Of a stretch of DNA of 64,000 nt, positions 1-9,352 are shown one piece after another. The stretch spans positions 2,666,001-2,730,000 of the forward strand of contig NZ_BJHV01000001.1 in NCBI RefSeq assembly GCF_005405925.1. Direction: 5' to 3'. The DNA comes from Streptomyces antimycoticus (GTDB lineage Bacteria > Actinomycetota > Actinomycetes > Streptomycetales > Streptomycetaceae). The notes beneath the pieces are model-generated. The model saw nothing but the letters and a program-made list of their open reading frames with translations, ran no database searches and was not told the DNA's origin. Within the stretch, counting starts at the first letter, position 1; each line of letters begins with the position of its first letter. The position numbers were made by a program, and so were the translations under genes.

Positions 1-2
1 CC

Positions 3-1691
3 CTGGTCGCGCTGGTGTTCATCTTCGGCAGCGTGGTGGCCGCGGCGCTGCCGCTGGCCGTCGCCCTGGTGGCGATGATGCTGACGATGGGGCTGACCTG
101 GATCCTGGCGAGCGTCACGACGGTCGGCTCGCTCGCGGCGAGCGTGGTGACCCTGCTGGGGCTGGGCCTGGCCATCGACTACAGCCTGCTGATGGTCAGC
201 CGCTACCGCGAGGAGCTGCGGTCGGGGCTCGCCCCGCCGGACGCCATCCGGGCGATGCTGACCTCCGCGGGGCGCACGGTGACCTTCTCGGCGCTGACCG
301 TCGCCGTCTCGTCCCTGGCCATGGCCTGGTTCCCGCTGCAGGCCGTCCGGTCCATGGGCTATGCGGGGGCGCTCACGGCGCTGTTGTCCGGCGCGGCCTC
401 GCTCATCGTGCTGCCGGCCCTGCTCGCCCTGCTCGGCGACCGGATCGAGAAGGGGCGGGTGTTCCGCCGGCGGCGGACCGCGGCCACCGGCGGGACGGGC
501 ACCGACGCCGCCGGCCGGAGCGTGGAGAGCGGCTTCTGGCACCGGCTGGCCACCACCGTGATGCGGCGCCCGGTGCCGATCGTCACCATCGTGACCGCGT
601 TCCTGCTGCTGCTCGGCGCGCCGTTCCTCGGCATCAACCTCGGCATGCCGGACGAGCGGGTGATGCCCTCGTCCTCGTCGGCCCGTCAGGTCGCCGACAC
701 CGTGCGCGCCGAGTTCGACAGCAGTGAGCAGAACGCGCTGCAGGTCGTGGCGCCCGAGGGGGGCGCCGACCGGGCGGCCGTCGGCGCGTATGCCAAGCGG
801 CTCTCCCAGTTGCCGCACGTGGCCGCGGTCCGCACCGCCACCGGCGCCTATGCCGAGGGCCGGCAGGCCGCTCCGCCCGATCAGCGCTATGCGCGCTTCG
901 CCTCGGGCGACGCCGTCTACTTCTCCGTGGTCCCGGAGACGGCCAGCGCGGACGACGCGGACCGGCTCGTCGGCGAGATCCGGTCGCAGAAGGCGCCGTT
1001 CGAGGCGCTGGTGGGCGGGGCCGCGGCCACCAACCACGACGCCGCCGCGGCATTGGAGAAGTGGCTTCCGTACGCGCTGGGCACGGTGCTGCTGACCATG
1101 CTGGTGCTGCTGTTCCTGGTGACCGGCAGCGTCATGCTGCCGTTCCTGGCGCTGGTGCTCAGCGCGCTGAGCCTGACGGCCACCTTCGGCGCGCTGGTGT
1201 GGGTCTTCCAGGACGGCCATCTCGCGGGGCTGTTCGGCGACTTCACCCCGACCGGCAATATCGCGGCGACGATCCCGGTGATGCTCTTCGGCCTCGCCTT
1301 CGGGCTCGCGATGGACTATCAGGTCTTCCTGCTGTCCCGGATGCGGGAGGAGTACGAGCTGACCGGTTCGCCGACGGCCGCGGTGGCCCGGGGGCTGGAG
1401 CGCACCGGGCGCATCGTGACGGCGGCGGCGGTGGCGATCTCGGTGGTCTTCCTGGCGTTCACCGTCTCCGGCATCTCGCTGGTGAAGGCGTACGGGATCG
1501 GGCTGCCGCTGGCCGTCCTGATGGACGCGACGCTCATCCGGGGGGCCGTGCTGCCCGCCGCGATGCGGCTGGGCGGGCGCGCCACCTGGTGGGCCCCGGC
1601 CCCGCTGCGCCGGCTGCACAGCCGGTACGGCCTGCGGGAGGAGCCCGCAGCGGCGCCGCGGCGCGACGGCGACCGGGCCCTGACCGGCTGA
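3..1691 (+). CDS. MMPL family exporter, C-terminal part (5' end outside window)
   Basis: The reading frame is open from the first bases of the window, so the start lies upstream; the GTG at 15 is internal. About 560 codons remain of a protein that usually has 700-750. Visible are two RND/MMPL transmembrane blocks. The first carries GLAIDYSLLMVSRYREE near the beginning; the second carries GLAMDYQVFLLSRMREEY about 440 codons in. A large extracytoplasmic loop separates them at roughly codons 200-350. The repeated D-Y...R-x-R-E-E signature is typical of proton-driven MMPL exporters of lipids or drugs. The substrate is unknown. The gene converges on the class IV aminotransferase across a strong hairpin. 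Confidence 0.9.
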   Translation: MVALVFIFGSVVAAALPLAVALVAMMLTMGLTWILASVTTVGSLAASVVTLLGLGLAIDYSLLMVSRYREELRSGLAPPDAIRAMLTSAGRTVTFSALTVAVSSLAMAWFPLQAVRSMGYAGALTALLSGAASLIVLPALLALLGDRIEKGRVFRRRRTAATGGTGTDAAGRSVESGFWHRLATTVMRRPVPIVTIVTAFLLLLGAPFLGINLGMPDERVMPSSSSARQVADTVRAEFDSSEQNALQVVAPEGGADRAAVGAYAKRLSQLPHVAAVRTATGAYAEGRQAAPPDQRYARFASGDAVYFSVVPETASADDADRLVGEIRSQKAPFEALVGGAAATNHDAAAALEKWLPYALGTVLLTMLVLLFLVTGSVMLPFLALVLSALSLTATFGALVWVFQDGHLAGLFGDFTPTGNIAATIPVMLFGLAFGLAMDYQVFLLSRMREEYELTGSPTAAVARGLERTGRIVTAAAVAISVVFLAFTVSGISLVKAYGIGLPLAVLMDATLIRGAVLPAAMRLGGRATWWAPAPLRRLHSRYGLREEPAAAPRRDGDRALTG

Positions 1692-1757
1692 CCGGCCCGC
1701 CGCCCCAGGCGGCTCACGACGGCCCAAGTCGGTTCACGACGCCTCACGACGGCTCAC

Positions 1758-1791
1758 GGGTCCGCCGCCCGGCACACCGGGCGGCGGACCC
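1758..1791. terminator. Bidirectional hairpin between convergent genes
   Basis: A perfect 15-bp inverted repeat with arms 1758-1772 and 1777-1791 and a 4-nt loop lies between the MMPL gene (+) and the aminotransferase gene (-). There is no U tract, as is common in Streptomyces terminators. Confidence 0.75.
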
Positions 1792-1810
1792 ACCTCATGT
1801 GCCGGCGGCT

Positions 1811-2593
1811 TTACAGCGGTTCGGCGTCCGTCGCGGCGTACTCCTCGCGCAGCACATCCAGGACGGGGTGGCCGGGGTCGAACTCCACCCCGTCGATCGA
1901 CCGAATCGCCCGCACCCCCACCCCCGCGTTGAGGGCGAAGGCCGCCTCCAGCTCGCCGAACCGGTCCCGGCCGATCGGCTCGGTGTGCTGCGGTCCGGCA
2001 TGGCCGCGGCGGAGCAGTTCCTGGGTGACGCCGGGCAGGCACCCGGCCTCCGGCCACAGCAGACGGTGGCCGTCGAAGAATCCCACGTTCCAGGTCGCGC
2101 CCTCGGACACCGCACCCCGGTCGTCCGTCAGCAGCACATCGTCATAGCCGTCGAGCTGGGCGAGGCGGCGCAGCCGCAACAGCCCGAACAGCCCGACGTG
2201 TTTGACCTCCGGAAGGTCCCGGTGGTGCGGTGCGGTGCGCACGCTCAGCGGCGGCAGCGAGGCGGCGGCGGCCGGCCGGGTGGTGACCAGGACCCCCGGC
2301 CGGGCCTCGGCCCCGGGCCGCTCCAGCCCGAGGTCGGGGTCGTACACGGTCACCCGGACGGTGAGCGGCCCCGTGGCGTCCGCGACGGCGCGCCGGGCCA
2401 GTTCGCGGATCCGGTCCCGGTCCGGTGCGGTGCCGAACAGCACCCCGCAGTCCCGTACCAGCCGGTCCAGATGGAGGGACAGCCCCCGTACCCGGCCGTC
2501 CTCCACGCGCATGGTGGTGAAGTGGCCGTAGTTGGTCATGGCCAGCGCCGTCAGCTCGCGGATTCCCGCCGGTTCCCCGTTCAGCTCTGTCAT
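1811..2593 (-). CDS. Class IV aminotransferase (4-amino-4-deoxychorismate lyase / BCAT fold)
   Basis: A 260-residue PLP enzyme of fold type IV. The likely Schiff-base lysine is K131 (EVKHVGLF). The conserved glutamate motif SEGATWNVG follows at about 163-171. The C-terminal LPGVTQELLRRG matches the family. Members act either as branched-chain aminotransferases or as aminodeoxychorismate lyases making p-aminobenzoate; the short length suits the lyase-like, single-domain branch, but I cannot separate the two. It ends 20 nt past the terminator hairpin and starts 13 nt from the stop of the upstream sigma factor gene on the same strand, so the two may be cotranscribed. Confidence 0.8.
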   Translation of the reverse strand: MTELNGEPAGIRELTALAMTNYGHFTTMRVEDGRVRGLSLHLDRLVRDCGVLFGTAPDRDRIRELARRAVADATGPLTVRVTVYDPDLGLERPGAEARPGVLVTTRPAAAASLPPLSVRTAPHHRDLPEVKHVGLFGLLRLRRLAQLDGYDDVLLTDDRGAVSEGATWNVGFFDGHRLLWPEAGCLPGVTQELLRRGHAGPQHTEPIGRDRFGELEAAFALNAGVGVRAIRSIDGVEFDPGHPVLDVLREEYAATDAEPL

Positions 2594-2605
2594 GGGGCCA
2601 GTCTT

Positions 2606-3541
2606 TCAGCCGGGCCGGACGGCCTCGGCGAGTTGGGCCAGCTTGTCCGGGTTGACCAGACCGTAGATGCCGCGCACCCGGTCGCCGCCCGGCGCGGGGT
2701 CGAGCGCGGCGGCCGCGTAGAGCGTCCCGCCGACGAACAGGACCACCCCCGGGCCGCCGTTGAGCTGCACCGGCCGCATGGCGAAGGTGCGCAGTTGCGC
2801 GCTGACGGCGGCCACCAGGCGGGCCACCTTCTCCCGGCCCTCGACCACGCGGAGGGCGGCACGGCGCTTGCCCCCGCCGTCGCTCCACATGACCACCTCC
2901 GGGGCCAGGACGTCCATCAGGGCGTCGAGGTCGCCGCCGAGCGCCGCGTCGAGGAACCGCTCGGTGACGATCCGCTGGGTCCCGCGGTCGAGGTCGTAGC
3001 GCGGCCGCCGGGCCTCGACGCGCTCCTTGGCGCGGTGGGCGAGCTGGCGGACGGCGGCGGAGCTGCGGCCCAGGATCGCGCCGATCTCCGCATGGTCGTA
3101 GGCGAACGCCTCGCGCAGCACGAACACCGCGCGCTGCAAGGGGGTCAGGGTCTCCAGGACCACCAGCATCGCCAGGGACACCGATTCGGTGCGGATCGCG
3201 GTGTCGGGGGTGTCCGGTTCGGTCAGCACGGGCTCGGGCAGCCAGGGGCCGATATAGCTCTCCCGGCTCCGGCGGGCGCGGCGCATCTGGGTGAGCGCGT
3301 GGTTGACGGCGATCCGCACCAGATAGGCCCGGGGGTGGGCGATCTCCCTGTCCTTTACCGCGGCCCAGGACAGCCAGGTCTCCTGGACCACGTCCTCGGT
3401 GTCGGTGACCGTGCCGAGCATGTTGTAGACGATGGAGAAGAGCAGTTCACGGTGGACGAGGAAGTCCTCGCTCCCCGCATCCGGCACCGGCCTGTGCTGC
3501 GGTCCCGCGCGGTCCTTCCACGGCGATACGGGGGTGTTCAT
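2606..3541 (-). CDS. sigJ: ECF41-type RNA polymerase sigma factor (SigJ-like)
   Basis: A 311-residue ECF sigma factor with a C-terminal SnoaL-like extension. Region 2 (about residues 18-85) contains YNMLGTVTDTEDVVQETWLSW-type sequence. Region 4 (about 110-165) contains the HTH of LTPLQRAVFVLREAF. The C-terminal domain carries DGGGK (WSDGGGKRRA), a signature of the ECF41 group, where the extension modulates sigma activity in place of an anti-sigma factor. The start is the ATG at 3541, because the longer frame adds 11 residues that run towards the divergent neighbour. ECF41 genes usually sit beside an oxidoreductase or CMD-family gene; here the neighbours are an aminotransferase and DUF402, so the target is unclear. 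Confidence 0.85.
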   Translation of the reverse strand: MNTPVSPWKDRAGPQHRPVPDAGSEDFLVHRELLFSIVYNMLGTVTDTEDVVQETWLSWAAVKDREIAHPRAYLVRIAVNHALTQMRRARRSRESYIGPWLPEPVLTEPDTPDTAIRTESVSLAMLVVLETLTPLQRAVFVLREAFAYDHAEIGAILGRSSAAVRQLAHRAKERVEARRPRYDLDRGTQRIVTERFLDAALGGDLDALMDVLAPEVVMWSDGGGKRRAALRVVEGREKVARLVAAVSAQLRTFAMRPVQLNGGPGVVLFVGGTLYAAAALDPAPGGDRVRGIYGLVNPDKLAQLAEAVRPG

Positions 3542-3590
3542 GCACCGATGGTAGGCGGCACGCCCCTCCGGCACCGCTTAGGATCGCCTC

Positions 3591-4106
3591 ATGGCCGATC
3601 TCGTATCCGTGAACTACACCAAGTACGACGGCACTTTGCACTGGAACCTGCGGATGCGCAGGCTGGGCGAGGACGACCACGGCGTCTGGCTGGGGCTGCC
3701 CGGCGGGACGTTCATGCGCAAGGGATACGGCCCGATGGTGCCGCTCGCCTGCGCGCATGTGGTCCTCTTCCCGCGCGAGGCGTGGTGGACCGCGGTGTTC
3801 AACGCCCCGCCCCGGGACACCGAGATCTACTGCGATATCGCCACGCCTCCGAAGTGGGTCTCCTCCCACGAGGTCACGATGGTGGACCTGGACCTCGATG
3901 TGATCCGCAAGCGGGACGGCAGGACGCTGCTGGACGACGAGGACGAGTTCGCCGAGCACCAGGTGCGGTACGGCTATCCGACGGACGTCATCGCGGAGGC
4001 CGAGGCGGCGGCGCGGTGGCTGATGGACGCGGTCGGCGGGCGCACCGAGCCGTTCGGGAAGGCCTGTGAGCCATGGCTGGGCATGGTCGACGGCGAGCGG
4101 CCCTGA
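3591..4106 (+). CDS. DUF402 (FomD-like) nucleotide phosphatase family protein
   Basis: A 171-residue single-domain DUF402 protein. The acidic metal-binding motifs of the family are present: CDIATPPKW, VDLDLDVI and LLDDEDEF, followed by a helical C-terminus. Characterised relatives (FomD, the Ntdp group) hydrolyse nucleotides or cytidylylated intermediates with divalent metals. Its own substrate is unknown; nothing nearby suggests fosfomycin biosynthesis. It is divergent from the sigJ-like gene with about 50 nt between the starts, which must hold both promoters. Confidence 0.8.
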   Translation: MADLVSVNYTKYDGTLHWNLRMRRLGEDDHGVWLGLPGGTFMRKGYGPMVPLACAHVVLFPREAWWTAVFNAPPRDTEIYCDIATPPKWVSSHEVTMVDLDLDVIRKRDGRTLLDDEDEFAEHQVRYGYPTDVIAEAEAAARWLMDAVGGRTEPFGKACEPWLGMVDGERP

Positions 4107-4133
4107 CGCGGCTCACCTCATCCCACCGCCGTC

Positions 4134-5417
4134 TCACCGGGGCGGGTGTTCCGCGCCCCGCGAGGCCGAAGTGCCCTCCGTACGTCGCTCCCTGGGCGCG
4201 GGCCGGGCCTCGCCGGGATCGGTGGCCGGGCGCCCGCGCAGCGGACGGACGGCTATGCCCGCCGATATCAGAAGCAGCCCGCCCAGCATGACGAAGGGGG
4301 CGGCCGTGCCCGCGAGCCCCGCGAGCACACCGGCGGAGGCGGGCGCGGCGACCTGGCCGAGCCGGTTGCCGGTCAGCCGCAGCGCGAGGGCCGTGCTGCG
4401 CGCCCCCTCCGGGGCGGCCTGGACGACGGTCGTCATCGACAGCGGCTGTCCGACGCCGAGGCAGAAGCCGAGCCCGGCCAGCAGCACCCCGAGCGCCCAG
4501 GCGGGCACCGGCAGGGCGATGCCCGCGCACAGCAGCGCGGCGCCCAGACAGCTCACGGCCATCAGCACGGTGCGGCCCATCAGCCGGATCATCGGGGTCA
4601 TGGCGAGCCGGCAGGCCACGGTGGCGGCGGCGCGCAGGCTGAGCAGCACCCCGACGACCGCGGGCGAGATACCGCGCTGTTCGCCGACGACCGGCAGATA
4701 GGCGGTGAGGATGTCGGTGGCGGAGAGCACGGCGAGGCTGATGAACATGCCGGAGGCGACCCCGCGGGTGGTCAGGATGGACCGTACGGAGGCCTTCCGG
4801 GCGGGGGCCTCCTTGGCGGGCGCGGCCGCCGTCCCGGCCGGGCGGCGCTCGATGCGCCACAGCGAGGTGCAGGAGAACGCGGCGAGGGCGGCGGAGACGA
4901 ACAGCGCGACGGCACTGGTGCGGGCCATCGCCCCGTCGTGTTCGGAGACCACCAGACCGGCCGCGATGGGCCCGATGAGCTGGCCGAGCGAGGCGCCGAT
5001 GGTGAAGTGGCCGAAGTTGCGGTCCTGTTCGTCGGGGGCACTCTGGCGGGCCACGATGGACTGGGCGCCGATGACGAACGACAGATGGCCGAGCCCCATC
5101 ACCCCGCTCCACGCGGCCATCGCGGGCAGCGATCCGGCCGTACCGCTGAACGCGCAGCCGGTGGCGATGAGGGCGACCCCGATGGGCAGCAGCGGGGCGC
5201 ATCGGCCGTGGTCGGTGCGCCGCCCCAGCGGTACGGCGGCGAACAGCGGCAGCAGGGCGTAGATACCGGCGATCACACCGACCGCGCGGGCGTCGGCACC
5301 GAGCGCGAGGGCCCGGTAGGAGACGGCGGGCCGTGCCATGCTCACCGCCCCCTGGGTGAACGAGAAGGCGATGACCAGGCGCAGCAACCAGCCCCTACCG
5401 GGCTCTGAACTCTTCAC
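4134..5417 (-). CDS. MFS transporter
   Basis: A 427-residue, 12-helix major facilitator. It has an MFS-A-like loop (PLGRRTDHGR) between helices 2 and 3 and a long cytoplasmic loop around residues 200-225 separating the halves. The start is a GTG only 3 nt downstream of the CitMHS stop, so it is translated from the same message. The C-terminal tail is Arg/Pro-rich and probably cytoplasmic. The substrate is unknown; drug or metabolite export is the default reading. Confidence 0.85.
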   Translation of the reverse strand: MKSSEPGRGWLLRLVIAFSFTQGAVSMARPAVSYRALALGADARAVGVIAGIYALLPLFAAVPLGRRTDHGRCAPLLPIGVALIATGCAFSGTAGSLPAMAAWSGVMGLGHLSFVIGAQSIVARQSAPDEQDRNFGHFTIGASLGQLIGPIAAGLVVSEHDGAMARTSAVALFVSAALAAFSCTSLWRIERRPAGTAAAPAKEAPARKASVRSILTTRGVASGMFISLAVLSATDILTAYLPVVGEQRGISPAVVGVLLSLRAAATVACRLAMTPMIRLMGRTVLMAVSCLGAALLCAGIALPVPAWALGVLLAGLGFCLGVGQPLSMTTVVQAAPEGARSTALALRLTGNRLGQVAAPASAGVLAGLAGTAAPFVMLGGLLLISAGIAVRPLRGRPATDPGEARPAPRERRTEGTSASRGAEHPPR

Positions 5418-5420
5418 GGG

Positions 5421-6866
5421 TCAGATGATGCCGAAGAGGAGACCGGCGCCGAGCACCACCAGGGAGGTGAGCACCGCCCATTTCACGGTGAACCGGGTGT
5501 GGTCGCCGAATTCGACCTTGGCCATGCCGACGAGCACGTAGACCGCGGGGACCAGCGGGCTCGACATGTGCAGGGCCTGTCCGACGAGCGAGGCGCGGGC
5601 GATCTCCAGCGTGGAGACCCCGTGGGCGGCTCCGGCCTCGGCGAGGATCGGCACGATGCCGAAGTAGAAGCCGTCGTTGGACATGAAGTAGGTGAGCGGG
5701 ATGGACAGCACGCCGGTGACGATGCCCATCTGCGGGCCCATGCCCTCGGGGACGCCGTCGACCAGCCAGCGGGCCATGTGCTCGACCATGCCGGTGCCGG
5801 TGAGGACGCCGGTGAAGACGGCGGCGGCGAAGACCATTCCGGAGACGTTGACGACGTTCTCGGCGTGTGCGGCGACACGGGCCTTCTGGTCGGTCATCTG
5901 CGGGAAGTTGACGGTGAGCGCGACGGCCGCGGCGAGCAGGAAGAGGACCGGGATCGGCATGGTCTCGGTCACCATCAGGGCGAGGAGAGCGATGGTGAGG
6001 GCCGCGTTGAACCAGTAGAGCTTGGGGCGCAGGGTGGCGCGGTTGGGGTCGAGGCCCTTGAACTCGTCGCCGTCCGAGGAGTCGGGGGCGTCCGAGGCGC
6101 CGGAGCCGTTCGGGGACGGGGCCTCCGCGTCGGCGCCGGAGCCCGCGCCGCCGGTCATGGCGGCCTTGCCGCCCTTGGCCCCCTTGCCGCCGGAGCCCGC
6201 GCCGACCAGCACCTGCTCGGGGTCGCCCGCGGTGACCTCGTCCAGCGTCAGCACGCCCAGCCGCTTGCGCTCCCGCAGACCGAGGCCGTAGGAGAGGGCG
6301 ATCACGAAGAGCAGACCGGCGGCGAGGGCCGGGATCATCGGCACGAAGATGTCGCTGGCGTCGACCTTGAGCGCGGCGGCGGCGCGGGCGGTGGGGCCGC
6401 CCCAGGGCAGCGTGTTCATCACGCCGTTGGCCATGGCCGCGACACCGGTCATCACCACCAGGCTCATCTTCAGCCGCCGGTAGAGCGGCACCATCGCCGA
6501 CACGGTGATCATGAAGGTGGTGGAGCCGTCGCCGTCGAGCGAGACGATCGCCGCGAGGATCGCGGTGCCGACCACCACCCGCATCGGGTCGGCCTTGCAG
6601 AACCGCAGGATGACCCGGACGATCGGGTCGAAGAGGCCGACGTCGATCATCACCCCGAAGTAGATGATGGCGAACATCAGCATGGCGGCCGTGGGTGCCA
6701 GTTCGCCGACGCCCTTGAGGACGTAGTCCCCGAGGTGCGCCCCCTTCCCGACAAGCACACAGAACAGCGCGGGGATGAGCACCAGGGCGCCCATCGGGGA
6801 CATCTTCTTCATCATGATCAGGACAAGGAATGTCCCGATCATGACGAAGCCGAGGATGGTCAGCAT
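5421..6866 (-). CDS. CitMHS family metal-citrate/proton symporter
   Basis: A 481-residue membrane protein of the citrate-Mg2+/Ca2+:H+ symporter family. It has about 12 helices in two halves joined by a glycine-rich, acidic cytoplasmic linker (about residues 220-270). Family sequences visible are DGDGSTTFMITVSAMVPLYR and the reentrant-like FMSNDGFYFGIVPILAEAG region near residue 400. It probably imports citrate complexed with divalent metal. The upstream 128 nt contain an AT-rich tract and a GAGG ribosome-binding site before the ATG. The MFS gene follows after 3 nt. Confidence 0.88.
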   Translation of the reverse strand: MLTILGFVMIGTFLVLIMMKKMSPMGALVLIPALFCVLVGKGAHLGDYVLKGVGELAPTAAMLMFAIIYFGVMIDVGLFDPIVRVILRFCKADPMRVVVGTAILAAIVSLDGDGSTTFMITVSAMVPLYRRLKMSLVVMTGVAAMANGVMNTLPWGGPTARAAAALKVDASDIFVPMIPALAAGLLFVIALSYGLGLRERKRLGVLTLDEVTAGDPEQVLVGAGSGGKGAKGGKAAMTGGAGSGADAEAPSPNGSGASDAPDSSDGDEFKGLDPNRATLRPKLYWFNAALTIALLALMVTETMPIPVLFLLAAAVALTVNFPQMTDQKARVAAHAENVVNVSGMVFAAAVFTGVLTGTGMVEHMARWLVDGVPEGMGPQMGIVTGVLSIPLTYFMSNDGFYFGIVPILAEAGAAHGVSTLEIARASLVGQALHMSSPLVPAVYVLVGMAKVEFGDHTRFTVKWAVLTSLVVLGAGLLFGII

Positions 6867-6994
6867 ATTTTGGCTACCTCACGTTCGCCTTTGAACTCCC
6901 CCAGATTTGGCGGTCGAGGTGACGTTAGGTGCCGCAACTTTCCGTTAACAAGGTCTTGACGCGTGAGCAATAAGCGCAAAACCCCAGGTCAGTG

Positions 6995-9220
6995 CTATAG
7001 CGAGGGCGAAACGTGCACGGGGTGGGCATTGAGCACCGCCGTACCCGAGAGCGGATCCAGCCGTGAGCCGTCGAAGAGCTGGTTGACATTGACCCCGGGG
7101 CTGGCCCCGGCCACGGACAGCCGGACACCCGCCCGGGCATGGCCCCAGCCGTGCGGCAGGCTCACCACTCCGGCCCGTACCGCGTCGGTCACCTCGACCG
7201 GCACCTCCAGCTCCCCGCCGTCGCCCTTGACCCGCGCCAGGCCGCCGTCGGCCAGGCCCAGCCGGGTGGCGTCCTCGGGGTGCACCTGGAGCGTGCAGCG
7301 GTTGGTGCCGCCCATCAGGGCCGGGACGTTGTGCATCCAGCTGTTGTTGGAGCGCAGATGGCGGCGGCCGACCAGCAGCAGCCCCGAGGGCCGGTCGATC
7401 AGCGACCGGCGCAACCGCTCCACATCGGCGGCCAGCGGCTCCGGGCACAGCTCCACCGTGCCGCTGCGGGTCTTGAGCAGCCCGGGGACGCGCGGGCGCA
7501 GCGGGCCGAGGTCGATGCCGTGCGGATGGGCGAGCAGCTTCTCCAGGCTCAGCCCGTCGGGGTCGGCGCCGAACCCGTCGCCGTACGGGCCCAGCCGCAG
7601 CATCATGTCCAGCCGCCGCTCGGGGCCGTCCACCCCGGTCAGCCGCGCGGCCAGCTCGGCGGGCTCGCGTCCGTACACCGGGGACGCCGGGTCGGCGACC
7701 TCCTTGCCGAGGGTCCCCTCGATCGCCATCGCGTCCACCGCCGCCGGATCGTCGCCGCCGTGCCCGCTCACGCACAGCACCAGCCGTGCCAGGATGGCGC
7801 TCTCGCTCAGCCGGTCCGCCTCCAGCGGGATCACCGGGCGGGTGTAGCGGACCTGGTTGCGTACGGACAGGCTGTTGAAGGCGTAGTCGAAGTGGGGGCT
7901 GCGGCTGGGCGGCGGCGGGGGCAGCACCACATGGGCGTGGCGCGAGGTCTCGTTGAGGTACGGATCGACGCTGACCATGAAGTCGAGCCCGGCCAGCGCC
8001 CGGTCGAGGCGGTCGCCGTCCGGTGCGGAGAGCACGGGGTTGGCCGCGAGCGCCAGCACCGCCCGTATCCGCCCCTCGCCCGGGGTCTCGATCTCCTCGG
8101 CGAGCGCGACGGTCGGCAGTTCGCCCTTGGCCTCGGGGTATCCGCTGACCCGGCTGTGCCAGCGGCCGAGCGCGAAGCCCCTACCGGGCCGCGCCGGGCG
8201 CTCCCGCCGGCCCGTGGCGGCGAGCGGAAACATCATGCCGCCGGGCCGGTCGAGCTGTCCGATGAGCGCGTTGACCACATCGACCAGCCAGCTGGTGAGG
8301 GTGCCGAACTCGACGGTGGTGGAGCCGACCCGCCCGTACACCACGCCCTTGGGCGCGGCGGCCAGCTCACGGGCGAGGGTGCGGATCTCCTCGGCGGGCA
8401 CATCGCACGCCTCGGCCACCGCCTCCGGCGGGAAGTCCGCGGCCAGCCGCCGCACCTCCGCCACCCCGCTGAGGTGCTCGGCGAGCGGGCCCGGTGTCAC
8501 CAGGTCCTCGGCGAACAGCACCTGCACCATGGCGAAGAGCAGCAGGGCATCGGTGCCGGGCCGGATCGCCACATGACGGTCGGCCAGCTTGGCGGTCCGG
8601 GTGCGCCGGGGGTCGATCACCACCAGCCGCCCGCCGCGCCGCCGCAGCGCCCGCAGCCGCCCGGGGAAGTCGGGGGCGGTGCACAGACTCCCGTTCGAGT
8701 CCAGCGGGTTGGCGCCGAGCATCAGCAGATGGTCCGTACGGTCCAGATCGGGCACCGGAATGGCGTTGGCGTCGCCGTACAGCAGCCCGCTGGAGACATG
8801 CTTGGGCATCTGGTCGAGGGTGCTGGCGCTGAAGACGTTACGGGTGCGCAGCGCGCCGAGCAGCAGCTGCGGATAGAGCCCGCCGGCCACGGTGTGGACG
8901 TTGGGGTTGCCGAGCACGACCCCCACGGACTGCGGTCCGTGCTCGGCCAGCAGCGGGGCCAGCCCCTCCCGCACGGCGGCGAACGCCTCGTCCCAACTGG
9001 CCTCCTCGAGGCGCCCGGCACGGCGCACCAGGGGGCGCCGCAGCCGGTCGGGGTCGGCGTCGAGCTCGCCGATCGCGGCGCCCTTGGGGCAGATGAAGCC
9101 ACGGCTGAAGATGTCCTCGTGATCGCCGCGCGCCCCGGTCACCCTCCCCTCGTCGATGGTGAGGGTCAGCCCGCAAGTGGCCTCGCAGAGCGGGCAGATA
9201 CGCAGGGCAGTGCTGCTCAT
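6995..9220 (-). CDS. Molybdopterin-dependent oxidoreductase (DMSO reductase family)
   Basis: A 741-residue enzyme. The N-terminus has a [4Fe-4S] site: CPLCEATC at about residues 9-16 and FICPKG about 40 residues on. Bis-MGD-binding domains follow, then a C-terminal molydopterin dinucleotide-binding domain (NSWMHNVPALMGG, VHPEDATRLGLADGG). No twin-arginine signal is visible, so it is cytoplasmic. Formate dehydrogenase-like or assimilatory nitrate reductase-like activity is possible; no electron-transfer subunit lies nearby. The start at 9220 (MSSTALRICPLC) is preferred because the 19 extra residues of the longer frame look non-coding. Confidence 0.88.
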   Translation of the reverse strand: MSSTALRICPLCEATCGLTLTIDEGRVTGARGDHEDIFSRGFICPKGAAIGELDADPDRLRRPLVRRAGRLEEASWDEAFAAVREGLAPLLAEHGPQSVGVVLGNPNVHTVAGGLYPQLLLGALRTRNVFSASTLDQMPKHVSSGLLYGDANAIPVPDLDRTDHLLMLGANPLDSNGSLCTAPDFPGRLRALRRRGGRLVVIDPRRTRTAKLADRHVAIRPGTDALLLFAMVQVLFAEDLVTPGPLAEHLSGVAEVRRLAADFPPEAVAEACDVPAEEIRTLARELAAAPKGVVYGRVGSTTVEFGTLTSWLVDVVNALIGQLDRPGGMMFPLAATGRRERPARPGRGFALGRWHSRVSGYPEAKGELPTVALAEEIETPGEGRIRAVLALAANPVLSAPDGDRLDRALAGLDFMVSVDPYLNETSRHAHVVLPPPPPSRSPHFDYAFNSLSVRNQVRYTRPVIPLEADRLSESAILARLVLCVSGHGGDDPAAVDAMAIEGTLGKEVADPASPVYGREPAELAARLTGVDGPERRLDMMLRLGPYGDGFGADPDGLSLEKLLAHPHGIDLGPLRPRVPGLLKTRSGTVELCPEPLAADVERLRRSLIDRPSGLLLVGRRHLRSNNSWMHNVPALMGGTNRCTLQVHPEDATRLGLADGGLARVKGDGGELEVPVEVTDAVRAGVVSLPHGWGHARAGVRLSVAGASPGVNVNQLFDGSRLDPLSGTAVLNAHPVHVSPSL

Positions 9221-9352
9221 CGGTCTCTCCCAGGGACGGCGGCGAGGCCGCGATGACGCGCCGGACCCGGCCACCATACCGACTGGTAGGCATGTCGGGG
9301 AGGTGTCGACGGGAAGTACCCAGGAGGGGCGGGAAGTGCCGAGGTCCCCGGA

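Noticed and set aside
2606..3541. Polyketide SnoaL-type cyclase
   Set aside because: The SnoaL-like domain is the C-terminal part of an ECF41 sigma factor, with sigma regions 2 and 4 in the same chain.
1061..4069. 1002-residue plus-strand open frame
   Set aside because: It runs across three genes, two of them in antisense; a GC-skew shadow.
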